IMG/VR virus record: IMGVR_UViG_3300046387_000063
Location: 1-44,824 of that record
Length of the DNA stretch: 44,824 nt
Reading direction: 5' to 3' (one strand)
Source: a virus
The translations under genes were made by a program, and so were the position numbers. Below are positions 17,051 through 25,592 of this stretch, in pieces. How positions within the stretch are numbered: position 1 is the stretch's first letter; every line of letters begins with the position of its first letter. The notes under the pieces were generated by a model. The model saw only the letters and a program-made list of their open reading frames with translations. It made no database searches and was not told the DNA's origin.

Positions 17051-17884
17051 ATGGCATTAACAAAAATAGGTAAAGAAGGAATATCTAATATAAGCAATTC
17101 TAGTGACGCAACTGCCATCACAATAGATTCTTCAGAAAATGTTTTAGTGGCGAAAACTGCAACTAACTATCAAACTGTAGGTGTTGAAGCTAAATCAACT
17201 GGACAATTATGGGCAACTGCTGATGGTAACAATCCGATTCTTGCAGCAAGAAAATCAAGTGATGGTAAGATACAAACATTTTATAAAGATACTACAGAAG
17301 TAGGAAATATTGGTGCAGTTGATGGTGATTTATATTTAGGAACTGGAAGTAAAGGTATAAGATTTATAGATGCTAATAGTGCTATAATTCCTGCCGATCC
17401 ATCATCTAGTGGAGCAACAAATACTAATGCTATAGATTTAGGTGCAAGTTTTGGAACTTTCAAAGACCTCTATCTATCAGGTGGTGCATTTATAGGTGGT
17501 ACTGGTTCAGCAAATAAACTTGCCGATTATGAAGAAGGCACATTTAGCTGTACAACTAGTCAATCAGGCTATGCTATACAAGCACAACATGGAAGATACA
17601 CAAAAATTGGTCAATTAGTTCATATTAATTTCAAAGTTAATTTTAATGCAGTTGATACTATTAATTCAACTGTAACTATAGCAGGATTACCTTTTACTGT
17701 TAGCAGTATTCAATCTAGTGGTGTTGTTAGAGAATCAAGTAATACTGGTGCAATTTATGTTGTTAATGTTTCACCATCTGGTACTCAATTTTCAATGAAC
17801 TCAATGGATAATGTATCAAATGGTAGTACTAGAACTATTGCAACTAATGAAAATTATATTGGTTCATTTATTTATCATGTATAG
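17051..17884 (+). CDS. Short tail fibre/tip-like protein
   Basis: 277 aa. The N-terminus MALTKIGKEGISNISNSS resembles the short anchor of the 953-aa fibre (MALSRITEA). The middle carries a DGDLYLGTGSKGIRF shaft-like segment and a NAIDLGAS-x-GTFKDLYLSGG motif also common in marine phage fibres. The C-terminal ~115 residues (from ADYEEGTFSCTT through YTKIGQLVHINFKV to SFIYHV) look like a compact beta-sandwich tip domain that I have seen in other phage fibres. A GAGTAACG ribosome site precedes it. It is likely a receptor-contacting subunit and part of the run transcribed from the octamer at 15036. Confidence 0.78.
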   Translation: MALTKIGKEGISNISNSSDATAITIDSSENVLVAKTATNYQTVGVEAKSTGQLWATADGNNPILAARKSSDGKIQTFYKDTTEVGNIGAVDGDLYLGTGSKGIRFIDANSAIIPADPSSSGATNTNAIDLGASFGTFKDLYLSGGAFIGGTGSANKLADYEEGTFSCTTSQSGYAIQAQHGRYTKIGQLVHINFKVNFNAVDTINSTVTIAGLPFTVSSIQSSGVVRESSNTGAIYVVNVSPSGTQFSMNSMDNVSNGSTRTIATNENYIGSFIYHV

Positions 17885-17900
17885 TTTAGAGGAGTAAAAA

Positions 17901-18191
17901 ATGGCGATAACAAAATCAATAGAGATACCAAAAATAGAAGTCGTAGGCAGTTGGAATGTCCAAGTTGCCGTAGACACAGTCATCAAAGAAGATGGCACAG
18001 AAATTAGTAGATCAAGGCATAGGCACGTTCTTGCACCATGCACATCATCTAAAGATAGTGATGACAAGTGGACACACACAGACACCGACATAAGTTCAGA
18101 AGCTACCGAAGTACAAGCAGTAGCCAATGCAGTATGGACAGATACAGTCAAAGCTAATTACAAAACATTTGTGGAATCACAAGGGAAATAA
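17901..18191 (+). CDS. Small conserved-type protein of unknown function
   Basis: 96 aa. It has alternating beta segments (SIEIPKIEVVGSWNVQVAVD) followed by a charged His/Arg loop (SRSRHRHVLAP) and a C-terminal helix (ATEVQAVANAVWTDTVKANY). The C-terminal part resembles segments in small proteins found beside tail fibre genes of marine phages, but I cannot name the family. The ribosome site is strong (TTTAGAGGAGTAAAAA). It sits 16 nt after one fibre gene and 3 nt before the next. A structural or assembly role is inferred from position only. Confidence 0.75.
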   Translation: MAITKSIEIPKIEVVGSWNVQVAVDTVIKEDGTEISRSRHRHVLAPCTSSKDSDDKWTHTDTDISSEATEVQAVANAVWTDTVKANYKTFVESQGK

Positions 18192-18194
18192 ACA

Positions 18195-19763
18195 ATGTAT
18201 ATAGGAACACAACCATATCAAGGATTTAGGGCAAGACACACATATACTGCGACTGCTGGTCAAACTAGTTTTAGTGGTGCTGGTGCAGAGAATGTAACTC
18301 TGACTTATTCAGATGAGATGTACATTGACGTATATCAGAATGGTGTCAAACTAAGTCCTGCTGACTATACTGCAACAAGTGGTACGACAGTAGTTCTTGC
18401 TACTGGTGCAACTGTAAATGATATCGTTGAGGTTGTCAAGTATGATGCGTTTAGTGTTGCAGATACAGTAAGTGCAAAAGATGGTGGTGGATTTGGTGGT
18501 AACATATCAACAAGTGGAACTCTTGATGTAACTGGTGTTGCAACTGCAGCTACTTTTGAACCAGATGGTGACACAGCTGCTGGTGATAACGCAGCAATTG
18601 GATTTACATCTACAGAGGGTCTTATACTTACTGGACAAGGTAGTACAGCTGATGTAACTATTAAAAATGATGCTGATGCAACAGTTATGCAAATACTTAC
18701 TGGAACAGATGATGTAGTTTTTACAGATGACATTGATTTAAATTCTGATTCTGCCAAAATAACCTTTGGTGGGTCAAGTGAAACAATAATCCTTGAGCAC
18801 GTTGCTGATACTGGTCTTAATTTACAAGGAAGTGGAACAAATACAAACTTTAGTCTTTTAGCATTTCATACATCAAATGGTACAGTTCCAGATTTAAGAC
18901 TTGGGAAATCAAGTAATAATACAGTAGGAACATTTGCTGAAACAGCAAGTGGAGAAGCATTAGGTCAAATTAGATTTACTGGTCAAGATTCTAATAATGC
19001 CACAAGAGAAGGTGCAATGATATCTGTAGACCAATCTGCTAGTTCTACTGGTTCAACTGTTCCTTCAGATATGAAATTTAGTACAACAGGTACAGAACGA
19101 TATCGCATTGACAGTAGTGGCAATCACAGATGGCAACATACTAGTGGAGACCCTTCTTCATTTAGTAGTAGTGCGATTGGATTTCAAATTACCACAACTG
19201 GACAATTTGTTACTGCAACTACAGGTAATACTGGTTATGTAAATAGAACTAATTACAGTAGTGGAACAATTTATTATAACGTTTTTCTAATCAATGGTAG
19301 TAGCACAGTTGGTTCTATAACTTATAATGGAAGTGCTACAGCTTTTAATACAAGTTCAGACTATAGATTAAAAGAATCAGTAACTTATGACTTTGATGCT
19401 ACATCAAGATTAAAGCAACTTAAACCATCACGATTTAATTTTATAGGTAAGTCAGAAACAGTAGATGGATTTTTAGCACATGAAGTATCATCAATAGTGC
19501 CTGAAGCAATTACTGGTGCAAAAGATGGCACAGAAGATATAGGAACTGTCAAAGCAGAAGATGGCACTATAGTTCATACAGATATTGCTGAAGATAAATT
19601 TCCATTAGAAGAAAATCAAACATGGACAAAAACAGGCACACAACCAGTCTATCAACAAATTGACCAAAGCAAACTAGTGCCTTTACTCACAAAAGCATTG
19701 CAAGAACAACAAGCTACAATAGAAGCATTGACAGCTAGAATTACAGCATTGGAGAGTGCATAA
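18195..19763 (+). CDS. Tail fibre (MYIG family) with S74 chaperone domain
   Basis: 522 aa. The N-terminal anchor (MYIGTQPYQGFRARHTY, then YIDVYQNGVKLSPADY) is a diverged relative of the MPYIG anchors and closest to that of the 1180-aa protein. A shaft of ~250 residues follows, containing THVADTGLNLQG-like and FTGQDSNNATREGAM segments. The last ~135 residues are Peptidase_S74: SSDYRLKESV with predicted cleavage Ser 388, FLAHEVSSIVPEAITG, then a terminal helix with LVPLLTKALQEQQ. It should trimerise and self-cleave. This is the third S74 fibre in 13 kb. Its TAA shares an A with the next ATG (TAATG). Confidence 0.87.
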   Translation: MYIGTQPYQGFRARHTYTATAGQTSFSGAGAENVTLTYSDEMYIDVYQNGVKLSPADYTATSGTTVVLATGATVNDIVEVVKYDAFSVADTVSAKDGGGFGGNISTSGTLDVTGVATAATFEPDGDTAAGDNAAIGFTSTEGLILTGQGSTADVTIKNDADATVMQILTGTDDVVFTDDIDLNSDSAKITFGGSSETIILEHVADTGLNLQGSGTNTNFSLLAFHTSNGTVPDLRLGKSSNNTVGTFAETASGEALGQIRFTGQDSNNATREGAMISVDQSASSTGSTVPSDMKFSTTGTERYRIDSSGNHRWQHTSGDPSSFSSSAIGFQITTTGQFVTATTGNTGYVNRTNYSSGTIYYNVFLINGSSTVGSITYNGSATAFNTSSDYRLKESVTYDFDATSRLKQLKPSRFNFIGKSETVDGFLAHEVSSIVPEAITGAKDGTEDIGTVKAEDGTIVHTDIAEDKFPLEENQTWTKTGTQPVYQQIDQSKLVPLLTKALQEQQATIEALTARITALESA

Positions 19764-20998
19764 TGACTAGAGCATCAGATACAGCAAGACTATTAGGAGC
19801 AGGTGGCACATTAAATGGAGCTTTATCTGTAGATACTATAAGTGAAAAAACTTCTGGTAGTGGTGTTACTATAGATAGCCTTAACGTAAAAGATGGTGGT
19901 ATTGGTGGTCATCAGATTGGTGGGCGAAGAAATATTGCAATCAATGGTGCTATGCAAGTGGCACAGAGAGGAACAACAACTGGTCAAGGTGGTGCTGAAG
20001 CCATGTCTGCTGTAGATAGATTTAAACTTTTTGGTGGTAGCACAGCAGGTAGACTTACATCTTCACAAGATTCTGATTCTCCAATAGGCTTTGGTAATTC
20101 ATTAAAACTAGATTGCACAACTGCCGATACTTCTGTCGCAGCAGGTGAATTTCTTTTGTTAGAACAAAGGATAGAGGGTCAAGATTTACAACAATTAAAA
20201 TATAATCAATCAAGTGCAGAAACTTCAACAATAAGTTTTTATGTAAAAGGTAACGCTGCAGCACAATATACATTTGCTTTACAATATCATTTATCAGGTG
20301 GTACTGCTCGTTGGTTTACAAAAGGATTTGCAGTAACAACATCATGGAATAGAATAAGTATTACAATTCCAGGCGATACACAAGCAAGTAGTGGTTCTGA
20401 TTATGGTATAGCTGACGATAATGCTAATGGTGCAAATTTAATGATTTGGTTACATGGTGGTACTAACTTTTCTAGTGGCACTCATCAAGATACAGCTTGG
20501 GCAGATAGAGATTACACTAAACTATTCCAAGATAATCAAACATCTTTTTATGATAGCACAGATAGAACATTTTTTATAACTGGGTTTCAATTTGAATTAG
20601 GCTCACAAGCCACACCATTTGAGCATAGGTCATTTGGGGAAGAACTACAACTATGTCAAAGGTATTTTGAAAAAAGTTATAATGCTGGAGTTGCACCAGC
20701 TTCTGACACAAGTGGTGGTTTAGTAACAACAGATACTATGGCAGGTGATACAACAACTTCTTATTTGGCACATCAATTAAGATATCGTGTTGCTAAAAGG
20801 GCAGCACCAACAGTTGTAATATATGACCAAGCAGAAACAAGTGGTAAGCTGTCATCTCATGTTACAGGAGTTGCTGTTAATAATGGTCAAACAGCTTCAA
20901 CAGAACACGCTGGTGATAAGAGTATATCTGTTCTTAGAGCAAGTGGTGATGCTGCAAATGGATTCAGATATCATTATACTGCTGATGCAGAACTGTAG
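19763..20998 (+). CDS. Fibre-associated protein with lectin/CBM-like jelly-roll
   Basis: 411 aa. The N-terminus (MTRASDTARLLGAGGTL) resembles the short anchors of the non-MPYIG fibres. From about residue 50 to 300 the pattern is that of a carbohydrate-binding-module-like beta-sandwich common in phage tail proteins (NIAINGAMQVAQRGTT, SFYVKGNAAAQYTFALQYH, FFITGFQFELGSQATPFEHR, LCQRYFEKSY). The QRYF/EKSY segment is typical of such phage domains. It overlaps the S74 fibre gene by one base, so translation is probably coupled. It probably binds surface glycans; the ligand is unknown. Confidence 0.8.
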   Translation: MTRASDTARLLGAGGTLNGALSVDTISEKTSGSGVTIDSLNVKDGGIGGHQIGGRRNIAINGAMQVAQRGTTTGQGGAEAMSAVDRFKLFGGSTAGRLTSSQDSDSPIGFGNSLKLDCTTADTSVAAGEFLLLEQRIEGQDLQQLKYNQSSAETSTISFYVKGNAAAQYTFALQYHLSGGTARWFTKGFAVTTSWNRISITIPGDTQASSGSDYGIADDNANGANLMIWLHGGTNFSSGTHQDTAWADRDYTKLFQDNQTSFYDSTDRTFFITGFQFELGSQATPFEHRSFGEELQLCQRYFEKSYNAGVAPASDTSGGLVTTDTMAGDTTTSYLAHQLRYRVAKRAAPTVVIYDQAETSGKLSSHVTGVAVNNGQTASTEHAGDKSISVLRASGDAANGFRYHYTADAEL

Positions 20999-21006
20999 GA
21001 GTTATT

Positions 21007-21183
21007 ATGAATATTAAAAGTGTTAAAAAACAAAAAGACCAGTTTAATAACGAAACCAATGTTCTTTATGTAATTACTGAAGATGATGTTGTCACTTTCG
21101 TTCCTACAGACCAATTAAATACAGACTACCAAGCAATCCAAGAATGGGTAGCTGAAGGCAACACAATAGAGGATGCTGATTAG
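21007..21183 (+). CDS. 58-aa fibre-locus protein
   Basis: A short gene starting at ATG 21007 with a TAGGAGTTATT ribosome site 8 nt after the stop of the 411-aa gene, and ending TAG at 21181-21183. The protein starts MNIKSVKKQKDQF and ends with YQAIQEWVAEGNTIEDAD. Endings of this YQAI-x-x-WVAEGN-x-I type recur in small phage tail-associated proteins, which supports it as a real gene. Its good ribosome site, full-length use of the gap, and the late octamer right after it fit as well. It is probably the last cistron of the 15064-21183 run. Function unknown. Confidence 0.75.
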   Translation: MNIKSVKKQKDQFNNETNVLYVITEDDVVTFVPTDQLNTDYQAIQEWVAEGNTIEDAD

Positions 21184-21198
21184 AGGTATTTCCCTTAT

Positions 21199-21206
21199 TA
21201 TAAATA
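21199..21206 (+). promoter_or_regulatory. T4-type late promoter (TATAAATA)
   Basis: An exact octamer in the 41-nt gap after the 58-aa gene, 18 nt before the ATG at 21225, with an AAAGGGGAA ribosome site between. Confidence 0.78.
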
Positions 21207-21224
21207 CTAACAAAGGGGAATATT

Positions 21225-23030
21225 ATGCCATCTCAACAACTTGAGTTGAAATCAGACATTACCAATCTTTTCAAAGACCTAGAGTCTATTGCAAAAGATA
21301 CTAAAGTCCATGCACCTCATGTTCCCAAGATAGAACAAACAGACATTACAGAACTTTTTAGTGGACTCAATGAAGCTCACGAAGAAGCAAAGATTGAGGT
21401 TGAGTTACGTTTATCACTAGAAGAAAAAAATGAGTTAGACATAATTACTAGTCTTGCAGATACCTTTAGTGAAATTACAAAACCAGAAGAACAACAGAAA
21501 CCAGTTGATGAGAGTGTAGACATTCAAGCACTTGAAGAATTGTTTTCTACAATAACAGAACCAAATTCTGAAGATATTGTTGTTGATGAGATTAAGGTAG
21601 ACACGATATCTGAAGAACCTACTTCAGTAGAGAAAACTGCAAGTATGATTGACAAAGCGATTATTCATCTGGATAGTCTAGAAGAAAAGACCGAAATTTC
21701 AGAAGAAGTCAATCAGATTGCAACTCTACGAAAAGAATTTGATAACTTTAGATCACTCATTTCACAACAAATTGCATCATCACAAATGTCTGGTGCTGGT
21801 GGCGGTGAAGTTAGACTTGAGTTTATGGATGATGTCGATAGAGACTCAGTAAAAGTAGATGGTAAGTTTTTAAAATATCAAGCATCTACTGGTAAGTTTA
21901 TTGGTGCAGATACAGTATCAATAACAGATGAACAACTAGAAGATGTTGTTGGTGCAATGGTAAGTAGTAATACTGAAAGTGGTATTTCAGTTGCTTATGA
22001 TGACACAAACGGAAAGTTAAATTTTACAGTTGGTACACTTAATCAAGACACAACTGGTAATGCATCTACAGCAACTGTATTAGAAACTGCGAGAACCATA
22101 GGTGGTGTATCATTTAATGGTTCTGCAAACATTGACCTGCCGGGCGTTAATAGTGCTGGTAATCAGAACACAACTGGTTCTGCTGCAACTCTAACAACTG
22201 CAAGAACTATCGGTGGAGTTTCTTTTGATGGGTCTGCAAATATAAATCTTCCTGGCGTAAATACTTCTGGAAGTCAAGACACAAGTGGAAACTCTGCAAC
22301 TGCTACTGCACTCGAAACTGCACGAACAATACATGGTGTATCTTTTGATGGTTCTGCAAATATAGATTTATCTGAAGTTGTCCAAGATACTGTAGGTGCA
22401 ATGTTCAGTAGTAATACAGAAACAGGCATTACTGTAACATATCAAGATGCCGATGGCACTATTGATTTAGTAATTGGAACTCTGAATCAAGATACTACTG
22501 GAAATGCATCTACTGCTACTGCACTTGAAACAGCTAGAACAATACATGGAGTTTCTTTTGATGGTAGTGCAAATATAGATTTATCAGAGGTCATTCAAGA
22601 TACTGTGGGTGCAATGTTTAGTAGTAATACTGAAACAGATATTGCAGTTACATATCAAGATAGTGATGGAACGATAGACTTAGTTGTAAGTGGAATATCT
22701 GGAAATGCTGGAACAGCAACAGCTCTGGAGACTGCAAGAACAATAGCAGGTGTATCATTTGATGGAACTGCGAACATTAGCATTGCAAGTACAAATCTAT
22801 CAGACACAAGTTCAATTGTACTGCTGACTTCTTCACAGACATTAACAAACAAGACTTTAACAAGTCCAGTTATAAATACTGGGTTAAGTGGTTCTGCATT
22901 TTTAGACGAAGATGATATGTCAAGCAACTCTGCAACAAAGGTTGCATCACAACAATCAATTAAAGCTTTCGTTGATGCAGTAGAATCAAGGACTAGAGCA
23001 TTTGCAATTGCAATTGGTGCTGGACTTTAA
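21225..23030 (+). CDS. Long structural protein with helical N-terminus and fibre repeats
   Basis: 601 aa. Residues 1-190 are unlike any other protein of the locus: acidic, helical, with repeated D-I-T-x-LF-x-L motifs (SDITNLFKDLE, TDITELFSGLN) and a coiled-coil stretch (EEVNQIATLRKEFDNFRSL). From about residue 195 it becomes a beta-rich fibre with five diverged ARTIxGVSFDGSANI repeats, a motif known from phage fibre shafts, including two tandem 71-residue units. A TLTNKTLTSPVI motif follows and it ends with AFAIAIGAGL. It lies alone behind a late octamer, just before neck gene 13. Possibly a whisker/collar-type or tail-attached fibre whose helical N-terminus binds the virion. That placement is inference. 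Confidence 0.8.
   Translation: MPSQQLELKSDITNLFKDLESIAKDTKVHAPHVPKIEQTDITELFSGLNEAHEEAKIEVELRLSLEEKNELDIITSLADTFSEITKPEEQQKPVDESVDIQALEELFSTITEPNSEDIVVDEIKVDTISEEPTSVEKTASMIDKAIIHLDSLEEKTEISEEVNQIATLRKEFDNFRSLISQQIASSQMSGAGGGEVRLEFMDDVDRDSVKVDGKFLKYQASTGKFIGADTVSITDEQLEDVVGAMVSSNTESGISVAYDDTNGKLNFTVGTLNQDTTGNASTATVLETARTIGGVSFNGSANIDLPGVNSAGNQNTTGSAATLTTARTIGGVSFDGSANINLPGVNTSGSQDTSGNSATATALETARTIHGVSFDGSANIDLSEVVQDTVGAMFSSNTETGITVTYQDADGTIDLVIGTLNQDTTGNASTATALETARTIHGVSFDGSANIDLSEVIQDTVGAMFSSNTETDIAVTYQDSDGTIDLVVSGISGNAGTATALETARTIAGVSFDGTANISIASTNLSDTSSIVLLTSSQTLTNKTLTSPVINTGLSGSAFLDEDDMSSNSATKVASQQSIKAFVDAVESRTRAFAIAIGAGL
22302..22727. repeat. Two tandem 213-bp (71-codon) coding repeats
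   Basis: 22302-22514 and 22515-22727 encode near-identical units starting ATALETARTIHGVSFDG and including QDTVGAMFSSNTET. DNA differences are largely third-position, so the protein is conserved while the DNA has diverged. Shorter partial copies precede them from about 22071. Confidence 0.8.
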
Positions 23031-23035
23031 TATTG

Positions 23036-23043
23036 ACTAAATA
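23036..23043 (+). promoter_or_regulatory. Variant late promoter (ACTAAATA)
   Basis: ACTAAATA lies 18 nt before gene 13. The same variant, also followed by GTA, sits 22 nt before gene 20 at 30934. Two matching copies at the expected spacing support a real CTAAATA-type late promoter. Confidence 0.5.
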
Positions 23044-23061
23044 GTAGATAAAGGAAAAAAG

Positions 23062-23874
23062 ATGGCAATACCAAGTTCAAAATCAACATTTAAATCATAT
23101 TGTCTAAGGGCTTTAGGTTTTGGTGTCATTGATATTAACGTATCTGATGACCAAGCAGATGACAGAATAGATGAAGCATTACAATATTTTTCTCATTATC
23201 ATTATGATGGTATTGAGAAAATGTATCTTAAATATCAAGTAACGGCTGATGATATTGCAAGAGCAAAAACTAATGATACAACAAGTGCAACTGATACTTC
23301 AGATAGTTCTATAACTGCATCTTTTAGTGAGGGTAAAGGTTTTATTCCTATGCCTTCTTCTATTATTTCAGTTTTAAATATTTTTCCATTTGATAATACT
23401 GCAACAAATAATATGTTTGATATTCGTTATCAACTTAGATTAAACGACCTCTATGATTTTAGTTCTACTTCAGTTGTACACTACGAAATGACTATGCAAC
23501 ATTTAGATTTTCTTTCTCATATCTTAGTAGGAGAAAAACCTTTACGTTTCCAAGAACATCAAAATCGTTTATACATTGATATGGATTGGGATAATGATAT
23601 CACCGAAGGCGAATATTTAATTATTGAATGTTATCGTAAGTTAGACCCAAACACATACACAGATATGTATGATGACATTTATCTAAAAAGATATGCAACT
23701 GCTTTAATCAAAAGACAATGGGGTGCAAATCTTTCCAAGTTTAATGGAGTTCAAATGCTTGGTGGAGTAGAGATGAATGGTGCAGAAATATTTTCACAAG
23801 CAACGGAAGAAATAAGAGATTTAGAAGAAAAGATGCTATTGCAAGAACCACCTATAGATATGTTTAAGGGTTAG
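23062..23874 (+). CDS. gp13: Neck protein gp13
   Basis: 270 aa, T4 gp13-type neck protein, which with gp14 closes the filled head and makes the tail attachment site. The family signature is clear at the N-terminus (YCLRALGFGVIDINVSDDQ, then DRIDEALQYFSHYH), matching marine T4-like gp13 proteins. It is shorter than T4 gp13 (309 aa), as usual for marine relatives. An AAAGGAAAAAAG ribosome site sets the ATG. It opens the 13-14-15-16-17 block and its order is canonical. Confidence 0.9.
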   Translation: MAIPSSKSTFKSYCLRALGFGVIDINVSDDQADDRIDEALQYFSHYHYDGIEKMYLKYQVTADDIARAKTNDTTSATDTSDSSITASFSEGKGFIPMPSSIISVLNIFPFDNTATNNMFDIRYQLRLNDLYDFSSTSVVHYEMTMQHLDFLSHILVGEKPLRFQEHQNRLYIDMDWDNDITEGEYLIIECYRKLDPNTYTDMYDDIYLKRYATALIKRQWGANLSKFNGVQMLGGVEMNGAEIFSQATEEIRDLEEKMLLQEPPIDMFKG

Positions 23875-23878
23875 ATAA

Positions 23879-24775
23879 ATGGCTGTTAATAGTGCATTTC
23901 ATACAAGTAATCTTCACTCAATCGCAACAGAGAGAAGTTTATATCAAAATCTAGTCAAGGAAGCAATTCAGATTTATGGACATGATGTATATTATGTCAA
24001 TCGTGAAACTGTTGCACTTGATAATGTTTTAGGTGAAGATGCATTATCTAAATACACAAACGCAGAACCAATCGAAATGTATGTAGAAGATGGAGCTGGA
24101 TTTGGTGGAGATAAAGAAATCATCTCACAGTTCGGTTTAGAAAATCGTAACGAGATTACATTTGTAGTTTCCAAAGAACGATTTCAAGAGATGGACAGTC
24201 AAATTAATTTAGAGGAAGGTGAGGGTTCTATTGCACTAGAAGATGGAAGTATAGACCAAACTGGTAACTCATCTAATCTTACAACACTTACTGGTAACTA
24301 TTACATACTACAAGATACAGCTACAACTGATGCAGACAGACCACAAGAGGGAGATTTAGTTTATCACCCTATCTTTGCAAAGATGTTTGAGATTAACTTT
24401 GTAGACCATGATGAACCTTTTTATCAACTGGATAATAACCCAGTATATAAATTAAGATGTAAACAATTTGAGTATGCTTCAGAAGTTATTGACACAGGTA
24501 TTGCAACTATTGATGCAATAGAGGGTGACTTAACTACAGATGCAAGAGCATATCAATTTACAATAGAAGACGGAACAGATACCACAACTGGTTCTATCCA
24601 GTTAGAAAATGCAGCCGATACTGGTGATGCATCTTATCTAATTTCAGAAGAATATATAGTAGGTGATTATGATACAGATAAGACTTCACAAAACGAATTA
24701 TTCGACCAACTTGACGATACAGTATTAGATTTTACTGAATCAAATCCATTTGGTGATGTAGGGAGTGCCACATAA
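23879..24775 (+). CDS. gp14: Neck protein gp14
   Basis: 298 aa (T4 gp14 is 256). The N-terminal half matches marine gp14: FHTSNLHSIATERSLYQNLV, then IQIYGHDVYYVNRETV and a GAGFGGDKEIISQFGLE segment. gp14 sits with gp13 between portal and tail. It starts 4 nt after gene 13, with only a weak ribosome site in the end of that gene, so coupled translation is likely. The C-terminal third is acidic and lower in complexity. Its TAA overlaps the ATG of gene 15 (TAATG). Identity rests on sequence pattern plus synteny. Confidence 0.88.
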   Translation: MAVNSAFHTSNLHSIATERSLYQNLVKEAIQIYGHDVYYVNRETVALDNVLGEDALSKYTNAEPIEMYVEDGAGFGGDKEIISQFGLENRNEITFVVSKERFQEMDSQINLEEGEGSIALEDGSIDQTGNSSNLTTLTGNYYILQDTATTDADRPQEGDLVYHPIFAKMFEINFVDHDEPFYQLDNNPVYKLRCKQFEYASEVIDTGIATIDAIEGDLTTDARAYQFTIEDGTDTTTGSIQLENAADTGDASYLISEEYIVGDYDTDKTSQNELFDQLDDTVLDFTESNPFGDVGSAT

Positions 24776-25590
24776 TGTTAGGACAACAATTTTACCACGA
24801 AACAGTTAGAAACGTAATCGTTGCGTTTGGAACTATGTTTAACAATATTCAGATTGTTCGTAAGGACAATTCTGGAAATATAACTCAATCAATGAAAGTA
24901 CCACTTGCATATGGGCCTAAACAAAAATGGTTAGCTCGTTTAGACCAAGACCCATCACTTGCAAGTGCAGCTGCAATTACTTTACCAAGACTAGGTTTTG
25001 AAATTGGTTCATTGACATATGATTCTACTCGTAAATTAAATCGTGTACAAAAATTTAAAAAAGTAAAAAGTTCCAGTTCAAATGCAAATAAACTGGACAC
25101 ACAGTTTATGCCCGTTCCTTATAATATGGATATCACTCTGTACGCAATGGCAAAGAACTCTGATGATGCGTTACAGATAGTAGAACAGATACTACCATTC
25201 TTTCAACCAGACTATACACTTACACTTAATGATATGGCAGATATGGGTATCAAAAGAGATGTGCCTATTATTCTTAATGATGTAGGTTATGAAGATAATT
25301 ATCAAGGAGATTTTGAAAGTCGTAGAGCAATAATCTATACTATGGGTTTCACTACAAAGTTTTACCTATACGGCCCAGTTACTTCTTCAAGTGTTATCAA
25401 AACTGTACAAGTAGACCAATACACAGACTTACCAGCAGTTACACCTACAAGAGAACAAAGATATTCAGTCACACCTACGCCTGCAAGTGCAGATGCAGAT
25501 GATGATTTTGGATTCAATGAAACTAGTTCTTTCTTTCAAGATGCAAAGAACTTTGATACAACTAGTGGATCAGATGTTAAAAAAGGTTAG
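24775..25590 (+). CDS. gp15: Tail terminator/sheath stabiliser gp15
   Basis: 271 aa, essentially the T4 gp15 length (272). gp15 caps the finished tail and joins it to the head. The N-terminus (MLGQQFYHETVRNVIVAFGTMFNNI), the PLAYGPKQKWLARLDQDP stretch near residue 45 and the VPYNMDITLYAMAKNSDDALQI stretch near 115 are the family's hallmark segments. A Ser/Asp-rich tail of ~35 residues follows. The start overlaps the stop of gene 14 by one base. Confidence 0.92.
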   Translation: MLGQQFYHETVRNVIVAFGTMFNNIQIVRKDNSGNITQSMKVPLAYGPKQKWLARLDQDPSLASAAAITLPRLGFEIGSLTYDSTRKLNRVQKFKKVKSSSSNANKLDTQFMPVPYNMDITLYAMAKNSDDALQIVEQILPFFQPDYTLTLNDMADMGIKRDVPIILNDVGYEDNYQGDFESRRAIIYTMGFTTKFYLYGPVTSSSVIKTVQVDQYTDLPAVTPTREQRYSVTPTPASADADDDFGFNETSSFFQDAKNFDTTSGSDVKKG

Positions 25591-25592
25591 TT

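Noticed and set aside
22871-22878. Exact TATAAATA inside the 601-aa gene
   Set aside because: It lies 184 nt before the next ATG, within a conserved coding motif, and the variant at 23036 is better placed. Probably chance.
2-23030. CRISPR-like repetition in the fibre locus
   Set aside because: The repeats are in-frame protein modules of varying length and spacing, not short identical repeats with unique spacers.
2-23030. A diversity-generating retroelement acting on the fibre genes
   Set aside because: No reverse transcriptase gene and no template-like near-copy of a fibre 3' end were seen. Module shuffling explains the repeats.
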